A stretch of 64,000 nucleotides of DNA from Amborella trichopoda (taxonomy: Eukaryota > Streptophyta > Magnoliopsida > Amborellales > Amborellaceae). Below the pieces are notes generated by a model. The model saw only the letters and a program-made list of their open reading frames with translations, was not told the origin of the DNA and made no database searches. The translations under genes were made by a program, and so were the position numbers. Positions within the stretch are counted from its first letter, which is position 1; every line of letters begins with the position of its first letter. Positions 1-11,005 of the stretch are shown piece by piece. The stretch spans positions 511,338 through 575,337 of the forward strand of contig NW_006498549.1 in assembly GCF_000471905.2 (NCBI RefSeq), read 5' to 3'.

Positions 1-632
1 AGTGTCTCAAATTATTGTGGAACCACCACCATTAGATCTAGCATGGTTGAAAACTCTTATGGGCCAAGTTTCGACTTGATCAGACACTCCAAAACGAAGA
101 TATGAGCAAAACATTAAAACAGGAGAGGCCGCACACTATTCTAGTATGGCCTCACTACACCAAAACACCATTAAAGGTGGTTGTTTTTACAATCACGTGC
201 AGTCACTTTCGGAGACCGTAACTTACTCATTCCAAGTCAGATCGTTCCAAAATTTGATGAGCGTAATCGTCTCATCGAGAAGTCAATTTAATATGTGGCA
301 TGTCCCGAGACGATATCCGAGCAGGGAGAAAAGCTAAAGAGTAGTTGCTGATCCGTGAAGAAATTGCATAATATTCAGCAGCGTCACGCCTCGCTCGATG
401 AAAAAAATCATGATGCTCGTAGAACGAATCGATGCAAAACCAATTCCATTATGTGCGTGAGCTTCAAAGCTATCATTGGACAGAACCACGTACATGATGG
501 ATGGTCAGATTTCGTGCACGAAGCAAACAAAGTTACTGAAATTTCAGCTGTCGGATTCTAGATTCTGGATAAAACTTAAAAGTTGTGAAATCTTTGTTCG
601 GGCTAAAAATCACGTTCCGATTGTTGCAAAGC
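1..632 (+). repeat. Tat LTR U3 fragment, plus orientation
   Basis: This segment matches the U3 part of the plus-oriented LTR at 37570-38120, with the same order of phrases, such as GATATGAGCAAAACATT at about 100 and the stretch ending in an AT-rich block near 600. It runs in from outside the window. It ends near 628-632, where the sequence switches directly into the terminal end of an LTR of opposite orientation. The short reading frames in it are not conserved between copies and I do not regard them as genes. Confidence 0.8.
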
Positions 633-1439
633 TAGTTAGGTGCCTCAAGGAAGACTTGGGACATTCGTGAGATCTCTCTCTTGGGAACCTCATTCGAAAA
701 CGGGGGCAGGTGTTACCAACTGGTGAGAGAGGAATTTAAAAGGTAGGTTTGTGATTTACTCGGCCTCACTCACGTGGGTGCCCACTTAGATCACGAAGAA
801 AGCCCCCCAGTAATGAAACTGGTTCAAAATTGCCTCCCTTGGCTCGTGTTCTTCTTATTTTTTACTTTCTGCAATCACACACATATATGGCAAAGGCTAT
901 GGGATAGGTGGGTCAGACCTCACCCTTTTCCTCTCTGATGAGCGCGCACAGGCATCCACATTCAAGAAGAAGAAAGAAAGATGGGGGGAGAGAAGAATTC
1001 GACCAAGAGAGAAAGTCAGGGTACTAACTAGACTGGTAGATAATTGACATAACATGGTGGAAAAATAGACTCGGTAACTGAGACCGGCTCATGGATTGCT
1101 ACTAAACGTTATTGTCGATATCTGCTAGCTAGGCAGGATGGTCGGTCTGTTGTGGCAGTAACGTGGGCTAAGCAAACCTAGAGCAATAACATTACGGCTA
1201 GACCACAGGACTGCTATGAGAGGCTAACCTCAATCCCTCTTCGTCGAACGAGAGAGCAGCAAATGAATGGTTAAAGAGAGGAATGGGATAAATGGAAAGA
1301 GAGAGAAGAAGGAAGAGGAGATGCAGTCGATGCTAGACATCACCGACTATTTCAGGAGATAGGAGATAGAGGAAGCAGTCAACAGTAAGCTTCATCGATT
1401 ATGTCAGATGAGAAGAGAGGAAGGGAGACAATTGGCTCT

Positions 1440-2010
1440 TAGTCTCACCAACTGATAAAAGAAGAGAGGGAAAACCAGTTGGTGCTAAGCCTTGCCGACT
1501 GAGAGAAGAAGAGGGAGAAGACCCACCCGGTGCTAGGCCTCATCGATTGGTAGAGAGAGAAAAGACAAACTGCGCTAGGCCTAGCCAACTGGTAGAAAAA
1601 GAGAGAGGAGACCAACCAGACGTTAAGCCTAGCCAACTAGTAGAAAAAGAGAGAGGAGACCAACACGACGTTAGGCATCACCAACTGGTAGAGAGAGAAA
1701 AGACAATCGGTGTTAGATCTGACCTAATGATAGACGAAGAGCGAGGAGACCAACTGACACTCGGTCTTGCCAACTAATAGATGAAGAGAGAGGAGACCAA
1801 CTGGTGATAGGTGTCATCGACTGGTAGAAGAAGAGAGAGGAGACCAACTGGTGTTAGATCTCATCGACTATTAGATGAAGAGAGAGAGAGAGTGAATCGA
1901 CGTTAAGTCTCGTCAGTTGATAGAAGAAGAGAGAGAGTCAACCGGTGCTAGTCTTATCAATTGACAAAAAAAGAGAGAGAAAGTCAACTGGCGCTAGATC
2001 TCGTCAATTG
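1440..2010. repeat. LTR minisatellite (GA-rich, GGTGCTAGGC core)
   Basis: Units of roughly 45-60 bp alternate a GAGAGAGGAGACCAAC spacer with a variable core of the form ACTGGTGCTAGGCCTCATCGACTGG. It lies between the TATA box and the LTR 3' terminus, so it would be in the transcribed leader. The repetitive reading frames at 1445-1777 are products of the repeat. Confidence 0.85.
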
Positions 2011-2261
2011 ACAATGAGAGAAGAAAGAGAATATAGAGAATAGAGAGAGATAGAGAAAGAAAGAGAGAGGGGAGGAGAGAGAAAGTTACCTTCCTAAATA
2101 GTACAACCATTTTCTTCTCTCTCCTCACTCTCTCTCTCCAAGACATACTCACAGGCTCAAGCAAGGAATTGAAATTTTATTTAATCTTCAAAGAATTCAC
2201 TCTAGACCGAGAGGTGGTGGGGGGTTTGTGTGCCGGTCCTTTACAATGAAACAATGCATGT

Positions 2262-2270
2262 TTATATAGC
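2262..2270 (-). promoter_or_regulatory. LTR TATA box
   Basis: Minus strand reads GCTATATAAAC within a context (GCATG on its downstream side) shared with the other LTRs at 5566, 22394, 24769 and 26986. It is the expected Pol II promoter of the LTR; transcription would run leftward through the minisatellite. Confidence 0.7.
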
Positions 2271-2639
2271 GTTGTACCCAAACATGGGTGGATTGATCAA
2301 AATTAAACCTAATTGCTAAAAATTAAGATTTAATTGAATTAAGATAGATTCTAAAAATAGGTGCAAGAAGACTATTTTGCCCATGTCCACCAATGTATGG
2401 AATTTCAGAACAGTCCCTGTAGCTACTCAAGAACTTGTGTGATCTTTGGTGGCTGACCCGTGGTTGTTCTGATGCCCGTTTGATCGGACTATTATTGTTT
2501 TCTTATAGGGCTTGACATGGGGATTGTTGGGGATTGTTTTGATACCAACTTCGAGCCATGAATCATGTTTTTGAGTCATGATCACGAGACTTGAAATGAT
2601 TTGTTTGAATCTTGGATACGTCGGATCGATAGTGCTATC

Positions 2640-4290
2640 TTTCCTTATGACTTTTCAATGATTTCTTTGTAGTAGCACACTAATCATATCATCACGATCG
2701 TGTGGCAACAAAGTGAATGCGAATTGGAGCTCGAACGAAGATTTCGCAACTTTTGAGTTTTTCTTGAAATCTAAAATTCTGTGGCTGGAATTTCAGTAAA
2801 TTCGTCGACTTCATGCATGAAATCTGACCATCCATCATGTATGTGGTTCTGTCTAATGATAGCCCTGAACATTACGCACATAATGGAATTTGTTTTGTGT
2901 CGATCCGTTGTGCGAGCATCGTGATTTGGTTCATCGAGCGAGGCGTGTCGCTACTGAATTTTCTATAATTTCTTCATGGATCGAAAACTTCTCTCTAGCT
3001 TTTCTCCCTACTCGGATATCATTACGGAGCGTGCCATCTATCGAATTGTTCATCTCGATGAGAAGAATATGCTCATCAAATTTGGAAGCAATCCAACATG
3101 GTACAAGTTACGGGCCCCAAAAGTGATTGCCCTTTACTGCAAAAACAATCACGTTTAATGGTGTTTTGGTGTGGTGAGGCCATAGAAGAATAGTGTGTGG
3201 GCTCTCCAGTTTTATTGTTTTGCTCATATCTTTGTTCTGGAGTGTCTAATCAACCGAAACTTAGCTCGTAGGGGTTATCAACCGTGTCCAATCCAATGGT
3301 GGCAGTCCCACAGTAATTTGAGACATCAAAAATGTAGCTTCAAATGATGGGTCCATTTCAGGGTGCTAGAAGCCAACTATTTGAATGCATTTTTCATCAC
3401 CTTGGTCCCAAGTAGGAAGTAGGTCAATAAAGCCTACGAAACAGTGGGAAATTCTCGATAGTCTCATAATGGCCCTAAAATTTCTCAAGATCGTCATTAG
3501 CACTTCAAAAGATCACCTGCTAAGTTTCATCTTGATCAGACATGTCTAAGGCAGTGAACACAAAGAAACAGTTTTCAAAAAATTGACCTCTAGGACCCTG
3601 AAATGGACCCTACAATTGGAGCTACATTTTCGGTCTAAAATTACTGTAGGACCACTGCCATTAGTTTTGATGCGATCAAAAACCCCTGTGGATCAAGTTT
3701 CGGCTTGATCAGACACTCCAAAACAAAGATATGAGCAAAACATTGAAACATGAGAGGCCACACACTATTCTCATATGGCCTCACTACACCAAAGCACCAT
3801 AAAGGTGGCTGTTTTTACAATCACGAACAGTCACTTTCGGGGCCCGTAACTTACTCGTTCCAAATCGAATCCCTCCCATATTTAATGAGCGTATTCGTCT
3901 CATCAAGACGAACAATTCGATATTCGGCATGCCTCGAGATGACATCCAAGCAAGGAGAAAAGCTAGAGAGAAATTGCCGATCCTTGAAGAAATTGTAGAA
4001 ATATCAGCAGCATCATGCCTCGATCGATGAACCAAATCACGACGCTCGCAAAACTGATCGACGTAAAACCAATTCCATTGTGTGCGTAAGGTTCAGGGTT
4101 ATCATTGGACTGAACTACGTACATGATGGACGGTCAAATTTCATGCACAAAGCAGACGAAGTTACTGAAATTTTGACCATCGGATTCTAGATTTCGACCA
4201 AAACTCAAAAGTTACAAAATCTTTTTTCTGGCTTCAAATCGCGTTCAATTGTTTCCACACAATCGTGATGACATGCTTAGTGCGCTACGA
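2640..4290. repeat. Long imperfect inverted repeat built from two LTR U3 regions
   Basis: Bases 2640-3340 (minus-oriented U3) and about 3640-4290 (plus-oriented U3) are reverse complements of each other by eye. An example is the motif around GATATGAGCAAAACATT at 3725, which recurs inverted near 3220. The roughly 300-bp spacer is the first part of the plus-oriented LTR. Arms are diverged, so any hairpin would be imperfect. Confidence 0.75.
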
Positions 4291-4293
4291 CAA
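3378..4293 (+). repeat. Tat LTR start and U3 fragment, plus orientation
   Basis: Starts with TATTTGAATGCATTTTTCA, one base different from the LTR start TGTTTGAATGTATTTTTCA at 51699. It continues through about 915 bp of U3 and ends at CGACAAAGACC, where it switches to a minus-oriented LTR. The junction has a few bases of shared sequence (CAAGACC in the LTR at 21225), consistent with microhomology. Confidence 0.8.
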
Positions 4294-4599
4294 AGACCGG
4301 CTCATAGGATTACTACTTGATGGCATTACCAGTACCAACTAGCTAGGCACGACAATTGGTCTGTCGTGGCAATAAAACGGGATAAGTAATCCTGCACAAC
4401 AATATTACGGCTAGACGATAGGACTACCATGAAAGGCTAACCTCAATCCGTCTTAATCGAATGAAAGAGTAACAGAATGTACTTATGAGTAAAGAATAAG
4501 AAATGAAGTAAGAGAAGAAGGCAACAGAATGTGGGAGGGAAAGAAAGGAAGATAAGAGTATGAAAGTAAATAAAATAAAAGAGAGAGAGGGAAGGAGGA

Positions 4600-5290
4600 T
4601 GCAGTCAGCGTTAGGCATTGCCGACTGTGTTAGAGGAAGAGAGAGAAAAGGCAGTCGACGTTAAGTTTCATCGTATGTGTTATACAGAGCAGAGAGAAGA
4701 TGCAATTAGTGCTAGGCTTCATCTACTATGCTTAAAGAAAAGAGAGAAAACACAGTCGGCACTAGGCTTCATTGATTGTGTCAAAAGAAGAGAGAGAAAA
4801 TATAATCGACGTTAGGCTTTACTGACTATGCTTGAAGAAGAGAGGGAAAATGCAGTCGATGTCAGGCTTCACTGGCTGTGTCAAAAGAAGAGAGAGAAAA
4901 TGCCATCAGTGTTAGGCTTCACCGACTGTGATAGAAAAGAAGAGAGGAAAATCCAACTAGCGTTAGGCTTCACTGACTGCAAGAGAAGAAGAGAGAGAAA
5001 TTTAACCGACGCTAGACTTTACCGACTGCAAGAGAAGGAGAGAGAGAAATCCAATCAGTGCTAGCTTCACCGACTGCAAGTGAAGGAGAGAGAGAAATCC
5101 AATCGGCGTTAGGTGTCACTGACTGGCTCTAGAAGAGAAGGAGAGAGAGAAATCCAATCGGCACTAGGCTTCACCGACTGGCTTTAGAAGAGAAAGAGAG
5201 AGAAAAATCCAATCGACGTTAGGCTTCACCGACTAACATCAGGAGAGAAGGAGAGAGCAATCCAACCGACGCTAGGCTTCGTCGACTGGC
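4600..5290. repeat. LTR minisatellite, about 50-bp units, CGGCGTTAGGC core
   Basis: About 13 units. Each has a GAGAGAGAAA spacer and a core that resembles CAATCGGCG, TTAGGCTTCAC, CGACTGG in succession. The first and last parts of the core are reverse complements, so each unit is a small dyad. Sits in the leader part of the LTR. It is the same position as the arrays in all other LTR copies here. Confidence 0.9.
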
Positions 5291-5565
5291 TTCTGAAGAG
5301 AAGGAGATAGACATGAGAAGAAGAGAGATAAAGATAGGAACGAGAAAGAGAGGAGGAGAGAAAAAGAGAAAGAGATGAGATAAAGGAGAGGAGAGAGAAA
5401 GAGATAAAGACGAGAAAGAGAAGTTACCTTCTCGAAGGGTACCAACCCTTTTCTTCTCTCTCTTCTCTCACTATCCAAGACATGCTCAAGAACTTCAGCG
5501 AGAATGGAAATTTTATTGAATCAATGACAAATGAACCGAAGGTCCTTACAATTTAGCTTTGCATG

Positions 5566-5574
5566 TTTATATAG
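5566..5574 (-). promoter_or_regulatory. LTR TATA box of element A 3' LTR
   Basis: Minus strand CTATATAAACATGC, the same context as the 5' LTR box at 22394. Confidence 0.65.
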
Positions 5575-6879
5575 AGTTAGGCTAAAACGTGGGTGTAAAA
5601 ACTAGCTAGAATTGAAGATAATTACAATTTAATTGAGTTTAAAGAAATTATAAAAATGGGTAGAAAATGATTCTTTTGCCTTGCTTGACAATGTGTGGAA
5701 TTCCATAACAGTCTCTGCTACTACTCGAAAACTTGCGTGATCTTCTGTGGATGACCCGGGGTACTTTTTATGCCCATTTGATAAAAAGATTGTTGTTTTC
5801 TTGTAGGGCTCAGCATGACGATCATTTTGATACCAACTTTAAGCCATGAATCAAGTTTTCGAGCCATGATCATGAGACTTGAAATTTTCTTGAATCTTGA
5901 AAACTTTGGATCGATAGTGCGCTCGGTCCTTAATGTTTTTCAGTGATTTCTTCATCGTAGCGCAATAAGCATGCCATCACAAGCACGTTGCAACAAACGT
6001 AGTTTGATTTCGTGTTCAGATTAAGATTTTGTCATCTTTAGTTTTTGATCGAAATCTTGAAATCCGACGGCCGAAATTTACAGCAGCTTTGATGCTTTCA
6101 CGTGTGAAATCCAACCATTCATCGTATGCGAGGTTCGAACCATAAATAGCCTCGGACCTCACGTGCATAATGCAATGCAATTGATTTTGTGCCTATCGGG
6201 TATGCAAGCATCGTGATCTAGCTGCTCGAAAGAGGTGTGCTGCTACTGAATTTTCTGCAACTTCCTTTACGGATCAGCGACTTTCATTTAGTTTTTCTCT
6301 CTATTAGGGTGTCGTCACGAGGCGTACCACGTATCGAATTGCTCATCTTGAGGAGAGAACATGCTCACCAAATTCAGGAGCGATCCTACTTAGAACGAGT
6401 GAGATATAGGCCCTAAAATTGACTGCACGTGACTATAAAAATAGCCACCTTTAATGGTGTTTCGATGGAGTGAGGCCACACGGAAATAGTGTGAGGCCTA
6501 CCCCTTTTTAGTCTTTTACCCATAACTTTGTCGAGGAGTGCTCTCGATTAAGCTAAAACTTGACTCATACGGGTTTTCAACCGTGCTGGATCTAATGGCA
6601 GTGGTCCCACAGCTGTTTGATGCACCAAAAGTATGGCTCTAGATAGAGTGTCCATTTGAGGATGCGAGAGACCGATTTCGCTGAAATTGTTTCCTTGTGT
6701 TCACTGCCTTAGACATATTTGATCGTGATGAAACTCGATAGGTGGTCTTTTGAAGTGCTGATGAAGATCTTTGACCAATTCAGGGGCCATTCTGAGACTG
6801 TCAAGAATTTCTAATGTTTTGTGGGCTTTATTGACCTGCTTCCTTTCAAGGACCAAGGTGCTGAAAAATACATTCAAAC

Positions 6880-7469
6880 GTTGTGCTTCAAGAGAAGCGA
6901 GAAGGACAATCATTCAAAAAATTTCCTACGGCTTTTACTTCTTTCTTCCTTGCCACAAGACCATGTGAACGCCAAGGAGACTCACATAAAGGTGCAATTA
7001 GGATGCTCCGACGTAGGGATGCATTGTTCGTGGGTCCGTCCATGGAGAATTTAGGGGAGAAGAGACTTTTTTGAGGGATCTTGTCGAAGTCCTCACCCTC
7101 ATGTGAACTATTTGTGATTCTAAAGCTGAGGATTTTGTACAAACCTCGTCAGTCAGAATCAGTCCCGTTTGGTAATTGAGTGTTATGTCGAAGGGCATTG
7201 TTCCCATTTAGTCTAGTTTTGTTTGTTTTCTTTTGGTCGGCGCGGTTTCTTGCTACAACAAGTTTTCTTGTGACGATCAGAGTACCACTGTAGGTCTCGT
7301 CTACTGAGTCCAATCGAGGGCAGTTTTATTAGTAGATCCCGAAGTTCTGGGCTGCCGGCTAGGCAAGCTGAAGACTCTGGCAGGTTTCGCCCTGGCTTTG
7401 TCATTTTCTTACCTTTGTAGTGTTTGTTTCTAAAGTGTATTTGTGGCCTCGTGGGAATAATGTTCTTCC
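6880..7469 (-). other. 3' UTR of element A next to the 3' LTR
   Basis: Non-coding in appearance. The first 110 bp (GTGCTTCAAGAGAAGCGAGA and onward) recur inverted at 51590-51690 in element B and directly at 60465-60600 in element C, so they mark the LTR junction. GGGATCTTGTCGAAGTCCTC at 7075 is a single copy of the motif amplified into a 51-bp array in element C. Confidence 0.7.
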
Positions 7470-7775
7470 TCATGAAACTTGTCTTGCAGTCTTTTGAGTC
7501 CTTTTGCAACTGGACTCAGGCTGTCGAAATCTTTTCCTTGAAGCTCGTATTTTTAGATTCTTGGCATAGTGACAACAAGGATTTTCTTCTTTTGAGTGAG
7601 GGCTGAAGTCGCCTATTGAGGCGAGTGTTGCATCAACCTGTTTATCGATCCAAGCATCCTTTGCAGATTTTCGCTTGAATTTGGGAAACGACGCCATAGA
7701 GATGGTTTTCACCAACTTCTTTTTATTTTGGGGCTCTTTTACCCCTGACTTTTCGTCCATGTCCACCTTTTTCAT
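7470..7775 (-). CDS. Small lysine-rich reading frame, unrecognised, conserved in element B
   Basis: 101 codons in the sense direction of element A. The core contains KKKLVKTISMA, then KRKSAKDAWIDKQVDATL, then HSKEENP. Element B has a matching frame at 50809-50994 with KKKVVKTVSKA, KRKSTKDAWINKQVDAVL and HSKEENP. Element C has a decayed equivalent at about 61255-61400. The amino acid agreement is far better than the surrounding UTR, which suggests past coding constraint. Rich in Lys and Arg, no membrane segment, no family I can name. It lies in the 3' UTR downstream of the antisense gene, and could be a 3' exon or an accessory peptide. The first Met in the frame was taken as start. Confidence 0.45.
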   Translation of the reverse strand: MKKVDMDEKSGVKEPQNKKKLVKTISMASFPKFKRKSAKDAWIDKQVDATLASIGDFSPHSKEENPCCHYAKNLKIRASRKRFRQPESSCKRTQKTARQVS

Positions 7776-7959
7776 CTATTTTTATTCATGATGCCCTTTC
7801 GAGCTTGCACCGTGCCCGATTTTTTTATTCAATGGAACTCTTTTAGTCATGGTTTCATGACCATGCCCGTCTATCATTTTTACTCATGGCTTTCCATTGT
7901 TAAGGTACACACCACGCCCGTTATTTCATCATTTTTTTTTGTGAAGGCATGTTAAAGGT

Positions 7960-10050
7960 CATGCCTTCGAGACCTGTGTGAAACAATTTAACGTCATGTG
8001 GTCAGGACGTGCACTATGGTTTAAGGTCATACAGATAGACTGTGGTGGTGATGAATGACAGTATGTGGAGCCCATGGAGTGAGTATGGTGGTGGTTTGAC
8101 TCACTTGGAGAAATGGTATGAGGCTACCTATGACAGATGGATGATGTATGAAGTGTGAGTGGATGATGGTGACCCACTAACTTACAATTAGTTTGGATGG
8201 CAAGATGGTTCGCCATTTTGTGAGTGCGGGTGTGACATCACTGGGGAATGATGTAGAATGATAATGGGAAAAAACTCACTAAGGAGGTTGTAAAGGTGGT
8301 GCACGCACACAGTCGATTTAGGGAAGATGCACTTAAAAGGTGTGTGCACATATGTGGGGGCACGTTTTTAAGGTCATACCTCTGGGACCTGTGCAAAATA
8401 GTTTATTGTCATACGGCCATGGCGTGCACTATGGTTTTAAGGTCATACAGCTGGACCACGGTTATGCACTTTAAAGTCATACAACTAGGACCGTGCAGTT
8501 TAAGGTCGTGCAACTAGACCTCCGCTACAGTTTAAGGTCATATAGTTTGGACCGTGGTGGTGCAGTTTAAAGTCATGCAACTATGACCATACAGTTTAAG
8601 GTCGTGCAATTATACCTCCGCTACAGTTTAAGGTCATATAGTTTGGACCGTGGTTATACAGTTTTAACTAGACCATAGCTATGCAGTTTAGGGTCATGCA
8701 GCACGGACCGAGGCTATGCAGTTTAGGGTCATGCAGCATGGACCATAGCTACGTAATTTTAAAGTCATGCAACTAGGACCATGCACCTTAAGGTCGTGCA
8801 ACTAGACCTCCGCTACAATTTAAGGTCGTATAGTTTGGACCATGGGTATGTAGTTTAAAGTCATGCAACTAGGACAATGTAGTTTAAGGTTGTGAAACTA
8901 GACCTCCGCTACAGTTTAAGGCCATATAGTTTGGACTATGCAGTTTAGGGTCATGCATCTAGACCATAGCTATGCAATTTTAAAGTCATGCAACAAGGAT
9001 CATGCAGTTTAAAGTCATGCAACTAGACCTCTGCTACAGTTTAAGGTCATATAGTTTGGACCGTGGTTATGCAGNNNNNNNNNNNNNNNNNNNNNNNNNN
9101 NNNNNNNNNNNNNNNNNNNNNNNNNNNNNNNNNNNNNNNNNNNNNNNNNNNNNNNNNNNNNNNNNNNNNNNNNNNNNNNNNNNNNNNNNNNNNNNNNNNN
9201 NNNNNNNNNNNNNNNNNNNNNNNNNNNNNNNNNNNNNNNNNNNNNNNNNNNNNNNNNNNNNNNNNNNNNNNNNNNNNNNNNNNNNNNNNNNNNNNNNNNN
9301 NNNNNNNNNNNNNNNNNNNNNNNNNNNNNNNNNNNNNNNNNNNNNNNNNNNNNNNNNNNNNNNNNNNNNNNNNNNNNNNNNNNNNNNNNNNNNNNNNNNN
9401 NNNNNNNNNNNNNNNNNNNNNNNNNNNNNNNNNNNNNNNNNNNNNNNNNNNNNNNNNNNNNNNNNNNNNNNNNNNNNNNNNNNNNNNNNNNNNNNNNNNN
9501 NNNNNNNNNNNNNNNNNNNNNNNNNNNNNNNNNNNNNNNNNNNNNNNNNNNNNNNNNNNNNNNNAGTTTAAGGCCATATAGTTTGGACTATGCAGTTTAG
9601 GGTCATGCATCTAGACCATAGCTATGCAATTTTAAAGTCATGCAACAAGGATCATGCAGTTTAAAGTCATGCAACTAGACCTCTGCTACAGTTTAAGGTC
9701 ATATAGTTTGGACCGTGGTTATGCAGTTTAAAGTCATGCAACGAAGTCTATGCAGTTTAAGGTCGTGCAACTAGACCTCCGCTACAGTTTAAGAATATAT
9801 AGTTTAGACCGTACAGTTTAGGGTCGTGCATCTAGACGATAGCAATGCAGTTTTAAAGTCATGTAACTAGGACCATGCAGTTTAAGGTCGTGCAACTAGA
9901 CCTCCACTGCAGTTTAAATTCATAGTTTTTTAACAGTGGTTATGCAGTTTCACGTCATTATAATGAGGACCATGTAGTTTAAGGTCGTGCAACTAGACCT
10001 GGGTCGTGCAACTAGACCTGGGTTGTGCAGTTACCGAGGCTGCATCATCA
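7960..10050. repeat. Satellite-like array, GTTTAAGGTCATRYAACT motif
   Basis: Dozens of degenerate subunits of about 30-40 bp read GCAGTTTAAGGTCRTGCAAC then TAGACCTCCGCTAC. Higher-order units of 100-160 bp are visible, such as the pair CGCTACAGTTTAAGG and TATAGTTTGGACCGTGG. The array is interrupted by the assembly gap. Homologous arrays are in elements B (49700-50640, inverted) and C (61540-62190 and 62525-62800). Tandem repeats in the 3' UTR of Tat/Ogre elements are known seeds of satellite DNA. Confidence 0.9.
9075..9564. other. Assembly gap of 490 N inside the satellite-like array
   Basis: Bases 8913-9074 and 9565-9726 on either side are identical over 162 bp. This is the pattern of two contig ends that overlap and were not merged, although a genuine array duplication is possible. 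Confidence 0.95.
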
Positions 10051-10089
10051 TGTAGGTGGAGCTCCATGGGGAATAGGTCTGTGGGTCCC

Positions 10090-10480
10090 AATCCAACTCA
10101 CTGAGGATAAAATGGTTATGGCCACACACAAGTAGAGGGCTCAGATGGAGATGGTGACCCAACGAGGGATGGTGAACGGAAGCGTACTTCACTAGGGATT
10201 TGGGGGGGCAAGCTTACTCCCTGGGCTGAAAGATGAGGCTCTATGGAGAATTGGCTTATGACAGGTAACCCGACTCCCTAGGGATAAGATAGCTTGGTGT
10301 GAAACAGAACCACCGGGAATTGAAGAGGTAAGAATGATCCTAACACCACTGGGGATAATGAGTTACAGTATGAGTGTGACTCCTACTGGGGGATGAGGGA
10401 AGCCAGCTGCACCTAACTCCATTGAGGATGATAGGTCACGGCTTAAGGAAACGACTAAGGTACAACTCCACTAGGGATGA
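10090..10480. repeat. Array of PBS-like motifs (ACTCCACTAGGGAT) in element A
   Basis: Copies on the plus strand at 10097, 10156, 10186, 10272, 10344, 10379, 10415 and 10464 fit ACTCCACTRGGGAT, at uneven 30-70 bp spacing. Element A's own PBS reads ACTCCACTGAGGAC on the minus strand. Because the array is on the opposite strand, the sense RNA of element A would carry sequences complementary to its PBS. The same array, in the same relative orientation, is in elements B and C. Confidence 0.75.
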
Positions 10481-10499
10481 CAGGACACACAAGGCTTCA

Positions 10500-10830
10500 G
10501 CTGGAAATAGGCAACAGTAAACAGCTTGAAATACAGCCGGCGCTCAGTGTAGCAATAATTGTTTCTTACAAGCATTTAATCGGTGCTGAGTTCTCAAAAA
10601 CACAACCGACGATGGGTTGTTAAAACTCATCTGGCATTGTGAACAAGCGTGACATTGTTTGAACACAACTAACGCTAAGTAAATCGGCACTAATGTCGCT
10701 TGAAATTCACCCGACTCCAAGTCAACCGCTCTAGGGTTGTTTGAAATTCACCTGACGCCAAGCCATCCGGCGCTAGGGTTGTTTAGAATTCACCCGGCTC
10801 CACTTCAACCGGCATTGGGCATTGATTGAT
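10500..10830. repeat. Degenerate minisatellite upstream of the antisense promoter
   Basis: Units of about 40-60 bp carry CCGGCGCTAGGGTTGTTTG and variants followed by AAATTCACC. The core CCGGCGCTAG resembles the core of element A's LTR array (CGGCGTTAGGC). Confidence 0.75.
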
Positions 10831-11005
10831 ACTTGAGCAATGAGTCGAGTCGGACCTGTTCTCGCCCATTTGTTGGAATTTTACAGGGGACGATGTGTGG
10901 TGACTCGGGCCTTGGGATAAAGGCCGTCCTGGCTCATCGTTGTTTGGCTTCTCTTAGACGCGACTAGGATTCCCAGTTTGTGAGGGGTGTTCGAGGGTAG
11001 TGTGG

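Larger units (their letters stand above)
633..3377 (-). repeat. Tat LTR copy, minus orientation, U3 start missing
   Basis: In plus coordinates this LTR begins at its 3' terminus (TAGTTAGGTGCCTC, the reverse of the GAGGCACCTAACTA end seen at 20725). It runs through U5, a GA-rich minisatellite (1440-2010), a TATA box (2262-2270) and U3. It stops at 3377, about 210 bp short of the expected 5' terminus, and there meets an LTR start in the opposite orientation. It could be a truncated solo LTR or the relic of a rearranged element. Confidence 0.8.
4294..6879 (-). repeat. 3' LTR of element A (terminal end truncated)
   Basis: Its right edge has the LTR 5' start (TTTGAATGTATTTTTCAGCA on the minus strand), and internal 3' UTR sequence shared with elements B and C follows at once. 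Its left edge begins at the position equivalent to about 21230 in the 5' LTR, so roughly 500 bp of the LTR end is missing. It has a minisatellite at 4600-5290 and a TATA box at 5566-5574. Confidence 0.85.

Noticed and set aside
146..670. Short frames in U3 fragments
   Set aside because: Not conserved between the U3 copies at 1, 3378 and 37377.
4600..5290. CRISPR-like array appearance
   Set aside because: Repeats are contiguous with degenerate, related spacers, in a plant LTR.
9002..9610. Long frames across the gap
   Set aside because: Consist of undetermined residues.
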